Under the pieces are notes generated by a model. The model did not search any database. It worked only from the letters and a program-made list of their open reading frames with translations, and was not told the origin of the DNA. Both the position numbers and the translations under genes were made by a program. A DNA stretch of 43,579 bases from Streptococcus sp. DD13 (GTDB taxonomy: Bacteria > Bacillota > Bacilli > Lactobacillales > Streptococcaceae): positions 710,778-754,356 of the forward strand of contig NZ_KQ969506.1 of NCBI RefSeq assembly GCF_001578875.1, read 5' to 3'. Positions 1 through 7,708 of this stretch are shown one piece after another. Positions within the stretch are counted from its first letter, which is position 1. Each line of letters opens with the position of its first letter.

Positions 1-23
1 TCTAACTTTTGGGGTGCAGTTCA
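1..23. mobile_element. Terminal inverted repeat of an IS3-family element
   Basis: The complementary strand reads TGAACTGCACCCCAAAAGTT then AGA. This is the usual form of an IS3-family (IS150-group) end in streptococci. The outer TG points towards position 23, so the body of the element would lie left of the window. A related end, TGACCCCAAAAAGTT, occurs at 23941. The element end sits only 4 bp from the stop codon of the next gene. Only the end is visible, so whether the element is intact cannot be judged. Confidence 0.6.
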
Positions 24-27
24 CTTT

Positions 28-393
28 TCACCTTTTCTTGTTTTCTTCTAATGCTTGATAAGGGGTTCGATAGCCCACTTGCAGCAAGTGATGATCTTTC
101 ACAAGCAGTGGCCGCTTGATCAGCATCCCGTTACTCGCTAAGAGCTGTACAGCTTCTTCTTGAGACATTTGCTGGAGCTTGTCTTTTAGTCCTAATTCTC
201 TATATACTTGACCAGAAGTATTAAAAAGTTGTTTGATTGGTAGATGGTCACTACTTAACCACTCTTGTATTTCATCTCTAGTCGGTGGTGTGTCTTTAAT
301 ATTGACAATCTTGACCGACCAACCCAGGTTTTCTAATTCTCTCAAGGCCTTTTTACAGGTTGTACAGTTTGGATATTGGTAGAGGGTATACAT
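28..393 (-). CDS. Spx/ArsC-family thioredoxin-fold protein
   Basis: A 121-residue protein of the ArsC/Spx/YffB family. The N-terminus MYTLYQYPNCTTCKKAL places a CxxC pair at Cys10 and Cys13, and the later IKRPLL segment is typical of the fold. Family members are either RNA-polymerase-binding stress regulators (Spx, MgsR) or arsenate-reductase-like proteins; the CxxC favours the Spx side, but sequence alone does not decide. The start is supported by AAAGGAG just upstream of ATG 393. The first 52 bp overlap the end of the upstream ogt gene, so the two are probably co-transcribed. The stop lies 4 bp from an IS end, so the native C-terminus or terminator may have been altered. Confidence 0.85.
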   Translation of the reverse strand: MYTLYQYPNCTTCKKALRELENLGWSVKIVNIKDTPPTRDEIQEWLSSDHLPIKQLFNTSGQVYRELGLKDKLQQMSQEEAVQLLASNGMLIKRPLLVKDHHLLQVGYRTPYQALEENKKR

Positions 394-890
394 ATCTTCT
401 CCTTTTCAAAGTAACCTTCATGTTGTAATAACCAGTTTTTTCTCGCTAGACCACCCGCATATCCCTTTAGACTTCCATTTGTCCCGATCACTCGGTGGCA
501 GGGGACAAGGATACTAAAAGGATTGCGAGAAACCGCATTCCCGATAGCTTGTGAGGAGGAACAGCCCAGCTGATTCCCTATTTCTTTATAGGTCTTTGTC
601 TTGCCAAGTGGAATCTCTCTCAATTGTGCCCATACTGCTTCTTGAAAAGGAGTCCCTGAATGAGCTAGTTCAATGTCTAGTGTCAGGAAATTTCCAGAAA
701 AATAGGCGTCTAACCAGTGAAAAACCTGCTCATGTAGAGGCGTTCGAACCATCTGTAGCTCATCAACCTTTGCCTCCTTATGACGTTGGTCCCAAAACCA
801 AAGTCCATGCAAGGTTTTTTGACTCGTTACGATGGAAATATCTCCTAAAGGGGACGGATAAATCTGCTTACAATAGCGAATCGTTTCCAT
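342..890 (-). CDS. ogt: Methylated-DNA--protein-cysteine methyltransferase
   Basis: Suicide DNA-repair protein that moves the methyl group from O6-methylguanine in DNA to its own cysteine. The active-site motif VPCHRVIG is present, with Cys131 in the 182-residue product, followed by GSLKGYAGGLARK and WLLQHEG, all diagnostic. I place the start at METIRYCK (890) rather than nine codons upstream, because this leaves a 2-bp gap to the GNAT gene instead of an overlap and gives the usual family length. The 3' end continues 52 bp into the Spx-like gene, so the last ~17 residues (after EGYFEKEK) form an unusually long tail. It is part of the minus-strand run from tmk to the Spx-like gene. Confidence 0.9.
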   Translation of the reverse strand: METIRYCKQIYPSPLGDISIVTSQKTLHGLWFWDQRHKEAKVDELQMVRTPLHEQVFHWLDAYFSGNFLTLDIELAHSGTPFQEAVWAQLREIPLGKTKTYKEIGNQLGCSSSQAIGNAVSRNPFSILVPCHRVIGTNGSLKGYAGGLARKNWLLQHEGYFEKEKICIPSTNIQTVQPVKRP

Positions 891-892
891 CT

Positions 893-1453
893 TTAGTCTG
901 TCGCTCCCAACATCCAACGATCCTCTTCACTGATTTCTTGAAATAAGCTCTTCTCACCACTCCGTTTGATTTTTTGATAGGCCAATCGAACACCACTTAG
1001 TGGAACCTTCCCACAGTATGTAAATCCTAACTTTTCAAGCAAATGCTGCATCTTGTGGTTATCCGGATGCGTATCACATCGAAAATCTGGGCCCTTCTCC
1101 CCTTCAATCAAGCCTTGCAAGAAAGTCTGGGCAATCCCTTGGCCAGTATACTGGCGGGAGACCGCGACGCGGTGAAAGGTGATATACATATAGTGATTGT
1201 GCATCCATTTGCCTTCATAGATGTCATTGTAACTCGCCTCATTCCCCTTATACAAGGCTGCATAAGCCACGATCTCTCCATCGATGAGACCAACAAAGGC
1301 ACGATTTTCTAAGATATCTTCAAAAATAGTATCTTCATCCGGGTAGCCGTCTTGCCATTGATCGATTCCATCTTCCGCTAGCATCTTTTTTGCATCCTCA
1401 ATAATACCTATAATCTGCTCCACTTCATTGGGATGCGCTAATCTAATCTCCAT
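893..1453 (-). CDS. GNAT-family N-acetyltransferase
   Basis: A 186-residue protein with GNAT-fold features: N-terminal MEIRLAHPNEVEQI, a central beta strand AYAALY, the acetyl-CoA-binding region FHRVAVSRQYTGQGIAQTFL (Q/RxxGxG/A-like) near residues 95-115, and the late LLEKLGFTYCGKV motif. It should transfer an acetyl group from acetyl-CoA to an unidentified amine. The start overlaps the end of rsmI by 11 bp, which suggests translational coupling. The substrate cannot be predicted. Confidence 0.85.
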   Translation of the reverse strand: MEIRLAHPNEVEQIIGIIEDAKKMLAEDGIDQWQDGYPDEDTIFEDILENRAFVGLIDGEIVAYAALYKGNEASYNDIYEGKWMHNHYMYITFHRVAVSRQYTGQGIAQTFLQGLIEGEKGPDFRCDTHPDNHKMQHLLEKLGFTYCGKVPLSGVRLAYQKIKRSGEKSLFQEISEEDRWMLGATD

Positions 1454-2330
1454 TGTCAGTATTTCCTTCTTTCTGATGGTATTCTTGGTAAAGTTCTTGC
1501 CGGACTAGCTGATGGCGCTTCGCCACTTCTTTGATGGCCTGATTTGGTTTCTTTCCTTGGGCAATCAAATCACGTACCTCTCCGATTGGGTCTCCTTTTG
1601 TCTCTCCTATAAGAGGTTGCCCTTCTTCAGCACCCTCGACGATGAGAAGACATTCTCCCTTGAGTGGATGGTCTCTTAGATAAGACAAGAGTTCTTCTAT
1701 CTTCCCGCGCTGATACTCTTCATAAAGCTTGGTGAGCTCTCTCACAATGACAACGGATCGGTTCCCATAGACTGCGAGCATATTTCGTAAAGTATCCACC
1801 ATGCGGTGAGGAGATTCATAGAAAATCTGTGTTTCTGGATAATACTTCTTTTCTTCAAAAAACTCTTTCTGCTTTCCTGCTTTTCGAGGCAAAAAACCAT
1901 AAAAGATATGAGGCTGCGGAGCCAGACCGGACGCGATCAAGGCGGTAATTCCCGCTGAAGGGCCAGGTAAAGCCACTACCGGAATATCCTCCTCTACGGC
2001 CAAGCTCACCAAATCATGACCAGGATCCGAAATAGAGGGCAGGCCGGCATCCGAAACTTGGGCAACACAGGATCCTGATTTCAATCGTTCGATTAAGAAG
2101 GGAAGTTTTTCTTTCGCATTGTGCTCATGAAAAGAAACTTGTCGTGTTTCAATCCCGAAGTGCTTGAGTAAGATCCCCGTTGTTCGAGTATCCTCTGCTG
2201 CGATCAATTGGACCGATTTCAAGGTATCAATAGCTCGAAAAGTCATGTCCTCGAGATTCCCAATCGGGGTAGGGACCAAATAGAGTGTTCCGAAAGAAGA
2301 CTGGCCCTTAAAGGATTTTTGTACTTTCAT
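1443..2330 (-). CDS. rsmI: 16S rRNA (cytidine(1402)-2'-O)-methyltransferase
   Basis: SAM-dependent enzyme that 2'-O-methylates C1402 in the decoding centre of 16S rRNA. The 295-residue length and the motifs GTLYLVPTPIGNLEDMTFRA, AAEDTRTT, SDAGLPSISDPG and ALPGPSAGITALIASGL are characteristic of RsmI (tetrapyrrole-methylase fold). The start is 2 bp past the yabA stop, a tight coupling seen in many streptococci and bacilli, where yabA and rsmI sit next to each other. The product is cytosolic. No anomaly seen. Confidence 0.95.
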   Translation of the reverse strand: MKVQKSFKGQSSFGTLYLVPTPIGNLEDMTFRAIDTLKSVQLIAAEDTRTTGILLKHFGIETRQVSFHEHNAKEKLPFLIERLKSGSCVAQVSDAGLPSISDPGHDLVSLAVEEDIPVVALPGPSAGITALIASGLAPQPHIFYGFLPRKAGKQKEFFEEKKYYPETQIFYESPHRMVDTLRNMLAVYGNRSVVIVRELTKLYEEYQRGKIEELLSYLRDHPLKGECLLIVEGAEEGQPLIGETKGDPIGEVRDLIAQGKKPNQAIKEVAKRHQLVRQELYQEYHQKEGNTDNGD

Positions 2331-2331
2331 T

Positions 2332-2652
2332 TTATTCTCGATCCAATAATTCTAAGCAGAACATACAGGGTTCATCATTATCTCTCCGCTGTCCATAAAA
2401 TTGGTTGCAAACATGAAAACCATCATCATAAATATTGGTTAACTGTGTCAAACTATCTTTCGATGAATCGCCTGTCCTTGCAGTTTCTTCCAAAATCAGG
2501 CGTTCCCTTAACTTAGCATTCTCTAAGCGTAGGGCCGTATTTTCTTCAATTACTCCCTGCATATGTTTTTTGATCTCTTCAACCTCAGGGAGGATCATCA
2601 TTAAACTCTGGGAAAGTCTATCTAGTGAATCAAAAATTTCCTTTTTATCCAT
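2332..2652 (-). CDS. yabA: DNA replication initiation control protein YabA
   Basis: Negative regulator of replication initiation that bridges DnaA and the DnaN sliding clamp. The 106-residue product has an N-terminal coiled coil (about residues 1-60, [19 protein letters not shown] and following) and a C-terminal zinc site with H and C in FHVCNQF and a CMFC pair, the family layout. It sits between holB and rsmI as in other Firmicutes. There are 18 bp between the holB stop and its start, so it is probably in the same transcript. Confidence 0.93.
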   Translation of the reverse strand: MDKKEIFDSLDRLSQSLMMILPEVEEIKKHMQGVIEENTALRLENAKLRERLILEETARTGDSSKDSLTQLTNIYDDGFHVCNQFYGQRRDNDEPCMFCLELLDRE

Positions 2653-2670
2653 TTTTCTTCCTTCATTGGG

Positions 2671-3564
2671 TTACTTTACCTGTAAAATCATATATTCCAA
2701 AGCATTTTGTAGACTAACATTTCTCTGCCACATCTGGCGTAGGATACTGACGTGTTTCAAATAAGCTTGGGCTTTTTTTTCTTGCAACTGTTGGGCTAAT
2801 GTCAAACTTAACATATCTATAAGTCGCCCCTGTTCACTTTTATCCGCGGCTCCTGAGGCAAGACCAGGAACCAATAGGTAGGCTTGTTGCGGGTTTGAGA
2901 GAAGCCGACTGACAAACTGTTGGACTTGCCCTAAACCATCTAGTAAGCGTTTATCCGCTAACAGCACTTCGCATTCTGTCCAATCACTCGCAAGCTGGGC
3001 CAGCACCTGTGCCTGATTTTTTAAGAGGCCTCCCTCTTCCAAGAAGCGTTCCATCACAGGCAAATTCTTAGGAAAAGAGACAATCTGAGTCCGACTGCGT
3101 ACTGTAGGCAAGATGAGGTCTTCCTGCTCGGTCAACAAGAAAAGATGAATCGCACTTTGTGGTTCTTCCATTACTTTTAGGAGGGAGTTGGCGGCGTTTG
3201 CATGCATTTTTTCAGCATCCCGAATGATAAAGACTTGCTGACCGGACTCAAAGCCCGACTGGGAAAACTTGCGGACCAATTCACGGACAGTTTCTGTCTT
3301 AATCATATTCCCCTGAGGCGACAAAACTGTCACATCTGAAAACTCTTCTTGGGCAATCAAGCGACAAGTACGGCAGTGTCCACATGGTCGGTGGTCCTTT
3401 GACTCTTGGCAAAAAAGAGACTGACTTAGATAAAGTACCATATCATAAGCCAAAAAGCCCCCTGAAAAAAGATAAGCATGGGCTAAGTTTCTCTGTGCCA
3501 AGACACGATCAAACCGTTCAAAAATGTCCTTTTGCCCACTCTTGAGTTTTTCGTAGCTGATCAT
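2671..3564 (-). CDS. holB: DNA polymerase III delta' subunit
   Basis: Clamp-loader subunit of the replicative polymerase. The 297-residue protein begins with the RarA/DnaX-like AAA region (AHAYLFSGG), has a zinc-binding cluster (C-x8-C-x2-C-type: [10 protein letters not shown]) and ends with [20 protein letters not shown] and [10 protein letters not shown], which are typical delta' sensor segments. A Walker A lysine is not apparent, as expected for delta', which does not hydrolyse ATP. It overlaps the end of tmk by 4 bp, so it is translationally coupled to it. Confidence 0.93.
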   Translation of the reverse strand: MISYEKLKSGQKDIFERFDRVLAQRNLAHAYLFSGGFLAYDMVLYLSQSLFCQESKDHRPCGHCRTCRLIAQEEFSDVTVLSPQGNMIKTETVRELVRKFSQSGFESGQQVFIIRDAEKMHANAANSLLKVMEEPQSAIHLFLLTEQEDLILPTVRSRTQIVSFPKNLPVMERFLEEGGLLKNQAQVLAQLASDWTECEVLLADKRLLDGLGQVQQFVSRLLSNPQQAYLLVPGLASGAADKSEQGRLIDMLSLTLAQQLQEKKAQAYLKHVSILRQMWQRNVSLQNALEYMILQVK

Positions 3565-4196
3565 AATTGGGAAAGTTTCCTCCTTACAACCTCTACAGTA
3601 TCTTGGACTACCTTGTCCAAAGGTTGACTGGCATCAATCTTGACCAGTCGATCTGGTTCTTGTTCCAAAAGAGAAAGATAGCCTTCTCGTACACGCTGAT
3701 GAAGATCCAACGTCTCCATATCCAAGCGATCGATATCATCAGACCGATTTTGAGCAATACGCGCCAGCCCTTCTTCTGCTGTAATATCTAAATATAAGGT
3801 TAAATCCGGTTTTAAACCGTCCGTTGCATAGTGATTCAGCCATTGAATATCCTCAATCGCTAAGCCTCGACCAAATCCTTGGTAAGCGACAGAAGAGTCA
3901 ATAAAACGGTCCACCAAAAGGAGCTTCTTAGCTGCCAAAGCTGGTAAGATTTTTTCCACCAAATGTTGTCTTCTTGCCGCGATATAAAGCAAAAGCTCCG
4001 TCTTCACATCCATACTCGTATGTTGAGGGTTGAGGATTAACTGTCGGATCTCTTCCGCAATCACAACGCCACCAGGCTCACGTGTGCTCTCTACATCGAT
4101 GCCATCTGCATTTAATAGAGTAGAAAGCTCCCGCAAGACACTGGTTTTTCCAGATCCATCTGGACCTTCTAAGCTAATCATTAATCCCCTTTTCAT
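3561..4196 (-). CDS. tmk: Thymidylate kinase
   Basis: Phosphorylates dTMP to dTDP in dTTP synthesis. The 211-residue product has the P-loop [15 protein letters not shown] at residues 6-20, the DR motif [12 protein letters not shown], and TREPGG for nucleotide binding. It heads the minus-strand run tmk-holB-yabA-rsmI-GNAT-ogt-Spx, all with short gaps or overlaps, so this is probably one operon. An A/T-rich stretch upstream with TAAAAT (minus strand, near 4230) could be its -10, but the -35 is weak. Confidence 0.95.
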   Translation of the reverse strand: MKRGLMISLEGPDGSGKTSVLRELSTLLNADGIDVESTREPGGVVIAEEIRQLILNPQHTSMDVKTELLLYIAARRQHLVEKILPALAAKKLLLVDRFIDSSVAYQGFGRGLAIEDIQWLNHYATDGLKPDLTLYLDITAEEGLARIAQNRSDDIDRLDMETLDLHQRVREGYLSLLEQEPDRLVKIDASQPLDKVVQDTVEVVRRKLSQL

Positions 4197-4265
4197 TCGA
4201 GTCCTCTTCTCATTCTTTTTTCTCTATTTTATCAAATTTTTAAGCAAAATTCACCTGACACCCTG

Positions 4266-4294
4266 TTGCAGGCATTTGGCCTTTTTGCTAAAAT
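4266..4294 (+). promoter_or_regulatory. Promoter of the YitT gene
   Basis: TTGCAG (4266-4271), a 17-bp spacer and TAAAAT (4289-4294) preceded by TGC, giving an extended -10. Transcription would start near 4301, leaving a short leader with a GAGGA ribosome site before ATG 4323. This supports the later start for the downstream gene. Confidence 0.65.
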
Positions 4295-4322
4295 GAAAAA
4301 TGGAAAGAAAAAGAGGACCTTC

Positions 4323-5192
4323 ATGACAAAAATTAAAGATACATTCTTCATTATCCTAGGGGCTGGTTTATTTTCATTTGGCCTTACTTATTTACTGATT
4401 CCAGCTCATTTGTATGAAGGCGGATTGACCGGTATCAATTTGATTATCTTTTATCTATTTGGTATCCAACCGTCTCTTATGAACGCCATTCTCAATATCC
4501 CTATTTTCTTAGCCGGTTGGCATTTATTAGGGAAGCAAACTCTTTTATACAGCCTAATTGGAACCTTTTCCATGTCTATCTGGCTGGCCATTTTTGAAAA
4601 AATTAAATTCGATATCAACCTAGAGGGCGACTTGTTCCTGATCGTCATTCTCGCTGGCTTAATTATGGGATTGGGCTTAGGTTTGATTTTCCGACTCGGA
4701 GGGACCACTGGGGGAGGAGACATCGTGGCCCGTATCATCCACAAATACTTCCCCCAGGTTACGATTGGAAGAGCCATGCTTGCCATCGATATCTGTGTGC
4801 TCTTGGTAACAATTTTAGTCGCCAAAGACCTTCGACTCGTGCTGTATACGATGGTTTTTGTCTTCATTGCCTCTAGAATGATCGACCTAGTAGGGGATGC
4901 TGGGTATGGTAGCAAGGGGATCATGATCATGACCACAAAATCAGAGGAGTTGGCGACTGCTATTGACCGAGATATCGAACGGGGGATTACCTTCATCAAG
5001 GGACAAGGCTTTTATAGCCGAACAGACTTAAATATCGTGTATACAGTGATCGATCGTCAGCAACTCGCGGAAACAAAGGCATTAATCCATCAGATTGATC
5101 CGACTGCCTTTATTACCATTACGGATGCTTCTGAAGTGTTAGGACAAGGCTTTACCTTAGATGAAAATAATCTTCCCCTGCAAAAACATTAG
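4323..5192 (+). CDS. YitT-family membrane protein (DUF161/DUF2179)
   Basis: A 289-residue integral membrane protein. The N-terminal two thirds holds about five or six hydrophobic segments (FFIILGAGLFSFGLTYLLI onward), with the conserved loops LYEGGLTGINLI and LGGTTGGGDIVARI typical of YitT proteins. The C-terminal third is a soluble DUF2179 domain (GYGSKGIMIMTTKSEELATA; DRGITFIKGQGFYS-like; ITITDASEVLGQGF). Molecular function is unknown for the family. I chose ATG 4323 because it has a GAGGA site and lies just after a good promoter; upstream ATGs overlap the -10. It is divergent from tmk and followed by a structured repeat that may end transcription. Confidence 0.9.
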   Translation: MTKIKDTFFIILGAGLFSFGLTYLLIPAHLYEGGLTGINLIIFYLFGIQPSLMNAILNIPIFLAGWHLLGKQTLLYSLIGTFSMSIWLAIFEKIKFDINLEGDLFLIVILAGLIMGLGLGLIFRLGGTTGGGDIVARIIHKYFPQVTIGRAMLAIDICVLLVTILVAKDLRLVLYTMVFVFIASRMIDLVGDAGYGSKGIMIMTTKSEELATAIDRDIERGITFIKGQGFYSRTDLNIVYTVIDRQQLAETKALIHQIDPTAFITITDASEVLGQGFTLDENNLPLQKH

Positions 5193-5247
5193 GTATCACA
5201 CACCTATCTCAAGAATCGATTCATTTCAGGATAGCCCTTATATGACA

Positions 5248-5279
5248 AAGAGGCTGGGACAAAAGTCCTAGCCTCTTTG
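5248..5279. terminator. Hairpin at the left end of repeat copy 1
   Basis: AAAGAGGCTGGGAC, an AAAA loop, then GTCCTAGCCTCTTT form a 14-bp stem with one G-T pair, followed by a T-rich run. It probably ends transcription of the YitT gene (plus strand). The same hairpin is part of the 174-bp repeat. Confidence 0.65.
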
Positions 5280-5424
5280 TTGTTTTTGAATTGTCGAGCA
5301 AGACGCAGTGGTTGAGTGGGCTCTACTAGGCTGAGTTCATCCGCTTTTACAGCCCTACTCAACTGTGCGGAGGGGGGACGACCAAATCGAATGCTAAGGA
5401 ATGACCGATTTCTGTCCCACTCTC
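5251..5424. repeat. 174-bp structured intergenic repeat, copy 1
   Basis: Matches 11341-11514 over its full 174 bp without gaps and with about a dozen substitutions. The ends are imperfect inverted repeats (GGCTGGGACAAAA at left; the right end read on the minus strand is AGTGGGACAGAA). The interior holds a second long dyad (CGCAGTGGTTGAGTGGGCT against AGCCCTACTCAACTGTGCG) capped by a short hairpin that is degraded in this copy. No coding capacity is convincing. Similar GTGGGACAGAAATCGG elements are, from memory, frequent between genes in oral streptococci. It fills the gap between the YitT gene and the CBS-ACT gene. Confidence 0.8.
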
Positions 5425-5473
5425 TTTTATGATGTTTCGTTTGATAATGCTCATTATAAGCATCTAAATCCGG

Positions 5474-6127
5474 CTATGAACGAGCCTGTGTTTCCTGGAT
5501 ATCACTTAGCTCAATACCAGCATTCCGGAAGAGAACTTGAAGTTTCTCTGCATCTGCACCTTGTGCTAGCTGGATTTCAATAATTTCCGTCCCATCATCC
5601 TTTGGCACTTGAACCGTCGTGATAATATTATAGCCAGCTTCTGCGATGAGGCTCACAATCGTCGCTAAAATCCCAACTTCGTCTTTCACATGAAAACGAA
5701 GACGTAAACCAGATTCTCCATAGGAAGAAACCTTTAGAAAAGCCCGCATCACATCTCTATCGGTAATAATCCCAAACAACTGATCCCCATCCACGACTGG
5801 TAAAATACCAATTTTATGGGTGATCATGATATGTGCTGCATCCTCTAAACTGTCAAAACGAGAAATGGTAATCACATCCCGAATCATCACATCTTTAATC
5901 TTGGTTTTGTTGAGTAGATAATTCATTTCATAAATAGATAGACTCGTCGCTTTTGAAGGGCTCGCTTCTGCGATGGTTCCTTCCGTCACCAAGCCCACTA
6001 ATCGATCATTTTCCATTACTGGTAATCGGTGAATGCCTTTTTCACGCATCAAATCCGCTGCGGCTGCGACAGTCGTTTCAGGCGAAATATAGATCACCTT
6101 GCGAATCATAAAATCTTTTACCGCCAT
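5474..6127 (-). CDS. CBS-ACT domain protein (AcuB-like)
   Basis: A 217-residue cytosolic protein. Two CBS motifs fill residues ~1-57 (MAVKDFMIRKVIYISPETT) and ~75-135 (KIKDVMIRDVITISRFDSL; GIITDRDVMRAFL), followed by an ACT domain from ~140 (RLRFHVKDEVGILATIVSLI). CBS pairs bind adenine nucleotides and ACT domains usually bind amino acids, so a sensor role is likely; the target is unknown. It lies downstream of livF in the same direction, with its own promoter between them, which hints at a link to branched-chain amino acid supply. A cre-like site overlaps that promoter. Confidence 0.88.
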   Translation of the reverse strand: MAVKDFMIRKVIYISPETTVAAAADLMREKGIHRLPVMENDRLVGLVTEGTIAEASPSKATSLSIYEMNYLLNKTKIKDVMIRDVITISRFDSLEDAAHIMITHKIGILPVVDGDQLFGIITDRDVMRAFLKVSSYGESGLRLRFHVKDEVGILATIVSLIAEAGYNIITTVQVPKDDGTEIIEIQLAQGADAEKLQVLFRNAGIELSDIQETQARS

Positions 6128-6164
6128 GAAGTCTCCTTCCTTTCATCAACCAGTTTCTAGTACT

Positions 6165-6173
6165 AGTATACCA
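6165..6173 (-). promoter_or_regulatory. Extended -10 of the CBS-ACT gene
   Basis: On the minus strand TGGTATACT, an extended -10, lies about 40 bp upstream of ATG 6127. No good -35 hexamer is seen, as is common for extended -10 promoters. Confidence 0.5.
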
Positions 6174-6178
6174 TATTT

Positions 6179-6192
6179 TGAAACCGTTTCCT
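6179..6192. promoter_or_regulatory. Candidate CcpA cre site
   Basis: TGAAACCGTTTCCT fits the cre pattern TGNAANCGNTNNCA with one mismatch at the last base. It occupies the -35 region of the CBS-ACT promoter, a position expected to repress. Confidence 0.5.
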
Positions 6193-6233
6193 GGATTTTT
6201 ATCCTCTAGCAAACTGATTGTAGATCTTTTATC

Positions 6234-6944
6234 CTAGCCACCTAGGTAAGCCTTCCGGACTTCCTCAGAAGCCAGCAATTCCTTACCTGTACCAGATAAG
6301 ACGATCTTCCCAGTTTCCAACACATATCCCCGATCTGCAATCGCAAGTGCTTTATTGGCATTTTGCTCGATTAAGAGAACGGTCGTTCCTTGTTTTTGAA
6401 TGTCTTGAATAATATCAAAGATTTCCTGGATAAAGATAGGAGCTAGCCCCATAGAAGGCTCATCCAAAAGGAGTAACTTCGGTTGGCTCATCAAGGCACG
6501 TCCCATCGCTAACATTTGTTGTTCTCCCCCGGATAGCGTGGCAGCATCCTGGTTTTTCCGCTCTTCCAAACGTGGAAAACGAGCAAAGACCTTTTTGAGA
6601 TTCAGTAAGTTCTTGTCCTTATCTGTTTGCAGGAAGGCTCCCATCTCTAAGTTTTCAAGAACGGTCATACCTGGAAAGACATGTCGTCCTTCTGGAACCT
6701 GAGATAAACCTGACGCCACAATCTTGCGGGCTGGAACCTTTTGAATCTCCTGCCCGTCATAAAGAATCCGTCCACTCGATACCTTCTCTAGACCTGAAAT
6801 AGCACGAAGCGTGGAAGTTTTTCCAGCACCATTTGCCCCAATCAAGGTGACAACCTCGCCTTCATTCACTTCAAAGGAAATATCCTTTACAGCTTCAATC
6901 GCACCATAGCGAATGGATAGATTTTCAACTTTTAACAGAGACAT
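6234..6944 (-). CDS. livF: Branched-chain amino acid ABC transporter, ATPase LivF
   Basis: One of the two ATPases of the Liv importer, acting on the cytoplasmic face. The 236 residues contain Walker A (LIGANGAGKTSTLRAI), signature (LSGGEQQMLAMGRAL) and Walker B (LLLLDEPSMGLAP). LivF-type C-terminal GYVLETGKIVLSG is present. It overlaps livG by one base (TAATG-type) and is the last gene of livJHMGF. The CBS-ACT gene follows after a promoter. Confidence 0.95.
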   Translation of the reverse strand: MSLLKVENLSIRYGAIEAVKDISFEVNEGEVVTLIGANGAGKTSTLRAISGLEKVSSGRILYDGQEIQKVPARKIVASGLSQVPEGRHVFPGMTVLENLEMGAFLQTDKDKNLLNLKKVFARFPRLEERKNQDAATLSGGEQQMLAMGRALMSQPKLLLLDEPSMGLAPIFIQEIFDIIQDIQKQGTTVLLIEQNANKALAIADRGYVLETGKIVLSGTGKELLASEEVRKAYLGG

Positions 6945-7708
6945 TAGGCTTCACCTCCTAAGTATGCTTCAATCACGCGCTTGTCTTTGCGAATTTCTTC
7001 CGGAGTACCATGGGCAATCAAGCGACCATATTCTAATACATAGATCCGCTCAGTTACATCCATGACTAAGTTCATATCATGTTCAATCAAGATAATGGTA
7101 ATTCCAAATTCATCCTTGATTCGACGAATTAACTGCGTCAATTCAGCCGTCTCTTGAGGATTCATCCCTGCCGCTGGCTCATCCAAAAAGAGAATTTTGG
7201 GCTCCGTCGCCAAAGCACGAACAATTTCCAAATGTCGTTGCTGACCGTAGGCCAAGTTTTTTGCTAGTGTCTCCGCTTCTCCATCCAAATGAAAAATAGA
7301 CAACAATTCCAAAGCTTTTTCTCTTAGCTTTTCTTCACTCTTATAGTATGTAGGAAGTCGGAACAAAGAAGACAATACGTGTGACGAATGGTGGTTGGCC
7401 ATCCCAATCAAGACATTTTCTAATACAGTCATATCTTTGAATAAACGGATATTTTGAAAGGTTCGAGACAAGCCAAGAGAAGCAATTTTATAAGGTGATT
7501 TTCCGTTTAAAACCGCTCCATCTAAGGTCACTGTTCCTTCTGAAGGGACATAAACACCCGTCAAGAGGTTGAACAAGGTCGTTTTCCCAGCCCCATTCGG
7601 ACCGATTAAGCCAACCAATTCCCCTTCATTCAGTTCCATGGACACATCACTGACGGCTGTTAAGCCCCCAAAATGTTTCGTTAATTTTTTTACTTCAAGA
7701 AGTGCCAT
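6944..7708 (-). CDS. livG: Branched-chain amino acid ABC transporter, ATPase LivG
   Basis: The second ATPase, 254 residues, with Walker A LIGPNGAGKTTLFNLL, a LivG-type insertion (ANHHSSHVLSSLFRLPTYY), signature LAYGQQRHLEIVRAL and Walker B ILFLDEPAAGMNP. The longer middle segment and the AAGMNPQET motif separate LivG from LivF. The start overlaps the livM stop by one base and the stop overlaps the livF start, so the three genes are translationally coupled. Confidence 0.95.
   Translation of the reverse strand: MALLEVKKLTKHFGGLTAVSDVSMELNEGELVGLIGPNGAGKTTLFNLLTGVYVPSEGTVTLDGAVLNGKSPYKIASLGLSRTFQNIRLFKDMTVLENVLIGMANHHSSHVLSSLFRLPTYYKSEEKLREKALELLSIFHLDGEAETLAKNLAYGQQRHLEIVRALATEPKILFLDEPAAGMNPQETAELTQLIRRIKDEFGITIILIEHDMNLVMDVTERIYVLEYGRLIAHGTPEEIRKDKRVIEAYLGGEA

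Noticed and set aside
4451..4999. 182-codon minus-strand frame opposite the YitT gene
   Set aside because: Antisense of a clear membrane protein; composition is that of a shadow frame, with no promoter.
5401..5583. Plus-strand frame starting in repeat copy 1
   Set aside because: It spans the repeat edge and the antisense of the CBS-ACT gene, with no ribosome site.
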